Positions 5,834 through 6,391 of a DNA stretch of 6,391 nucleotides are shown here, piece after piece. The notes beneath the pieces were generated by a model that was given only the letters and a program-made list of their open reading frames with translations, was not told where the DNA came from and searched no databases. The stretch comes from Bacillota bacterium. Its GTDB lineage: Bacteria > Bacillota > Clostridia > Oscillospirales > Oscillospiraceae. Within the stretch, counting starts at the first letter, position 1. The number at the start of each line of letters is the position of its first letter. Location of the stretch: NCBI GenBank assembly GCA_017861415.1, contig JAGFXS010000080.1:1-6391 (forward strand), given 5' to 3'. The position numbers and the translations under genes are program-made.

Positions 5834-6391
5834 ATGTAACCATTCCCTATAAGGAGACGGTGATCCCCTACTGCCGGGAGCTGGCACCCGTCGCTGCCGC
5901 CATCGGCAGTGTGAATACCCTGATCCGTCAGCCGGACGGCTCTCTGTACGGAGATAACACCGACGCGGCGGGCTTTCGTGGGATGCTCCGGAAAAGCGGC
6001 ATTGACCCGGCGGGCCGGAAGGTGCTGGTCTTAGGCAGCGGAGGCGCCTCCCACACCGTCTGTCACGTTCTCCGGGAAGCGGGCGCGGAATCGATTGTGG
6101 TGATCTCCCGCCGAGGTGCAGACCGCTACGACAATTTGGACCGCCACCGGGACGGGGAGATTATCGTGAACACAACCCCTCTGGGCATGTATCCGGAAAC
6201 GGAGGGGGTGCCCCTCGACCTGAAATCCTTTCCCCAATGCCGGGGGGTGCTGGATCTCATTTATAACCCCGCCCGAACCCGGTTGCTCATGGACGCCGAG
6301 GATTTGGGAATCCCTCACTGGGGCGGGCTGACCATGCTGGTTTCTCAGGCAGCGGCCGCCTCTGAGCGCTTTACCGGCAGAGTTGTCCCTC
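5806..6391 (+). pseudogene. aroE: Shikimate dehydrogenase, 5'-truncated remnant, open at window edge
   Basis: An intact AroE reduces 3-dehydroshikimate to shikimate with NADPH. Clear homology begins at 5821 (FDGLNVTIPYK) and continues to the last base, giving 190 codons. The few codons before it may also be native. The catalytic Lys (5851-5853) and Asp (5962-5964, end of GDNTD) are present, 37 residues apart as in Lys65/Asp102 of E. coli. GSGGASHTV is the nucleotide-binding glycine loop, followed by SRRG, NTTPLGMYP, DLIYNPART and GGLTMLVSQAA. The first 40-60 residues are missing, including the S-x-S motif that binds shikimate. The frame reaches back only to a stop at 5767-5769, inside pheA, and contains no ATG or GTG before the homology; candidate restarts (TTG 5782, CTG 5830, GTG 5860, ATG 5983) would all lack that region. 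I therefore call it a probable pseudogene. A sequencing or assembly error is a serious alternative. The stop lies outside the window, so a C-terminal fusion is possible. Confidence 0.8.

Noticed and set aside
1..6391. Internal promoters, terminators, riboswitches, CRISPR arrays, insertion sequences, tRNA genes
   Set aside because: Every base up to the pheA stop is coding, with overlapping genes and no spacers; no T-run after a GC hairpin, no spaced direct repeats and no transposase-like sequence were seen by eye.

Overview
The window is a stretch of one plus-strand operon for aromatic amino acid biosynthesis. It runs from the 3' end of aroF (DAHP synthase), through complete tyrA, aroB, aroA, aroC and pheA genes, into a damaged aroE that runs off the right edge. 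The DNA is GC-rich with strong purine-rich ribosome binding sites. Gene order, the bifunctional chorismate mutase/prephenate dehydratase, the ACT-less short TyrA and the sequence styles of AroC and AroE all suggest a Clostridia-type Firmicute, probably close to the GC-rich gut Oscillospiraceae. That assignment is inference from remembered family features, not a search.

Layout: 1-405 aroF C-terminal part; 402-1238 tyrA; 1235-2296 aroB; 2293-3573 aroA; 3570-4685 aroC; 4682-5833 pheA; 5806-6391 aroE remnant, open at the right edge. There is no intergenic DNA. Each of the five junctions from aroF to pheA is a 4-base stop/start overlap (ATGA four times, GTGA once), so the genes are almost certainly co-transcribed and translationally coupled. 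No promoter, terminator, RNA gene, mobile element or repeat array was seen.

Pathway logic: AroF makes DAHP and AroB closes it to 3-dehydroquinate. AroE would reduce 3-dehydroshikimate to shikimate. AroA and AroC carry shikimate 3-phosphate to chorismate. PheA and TyrA take chorismate/prephenate towards phenylalanine and tyrosine. Dehydroquinase (aroQ/aroD) and shikimate kinase (aroK) are not in the window and probably lie downstream.

The one real anomaly is at about 5803-5830. The last codons of pheA run directly into the middle of the aroE N-terminal domain, in a different frame. The end of pheA, any start and ribosome binding site for aroE, and the shikimate-binding S-x-S segment of AroE are absent. 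This looks like a small deletion (or an assembly error) that leaves PheA with a short foreign tail and AroE without a usable start. Apart from this the region is an ordinary biosynthetic operon, and I see no sign of an undescribed system.
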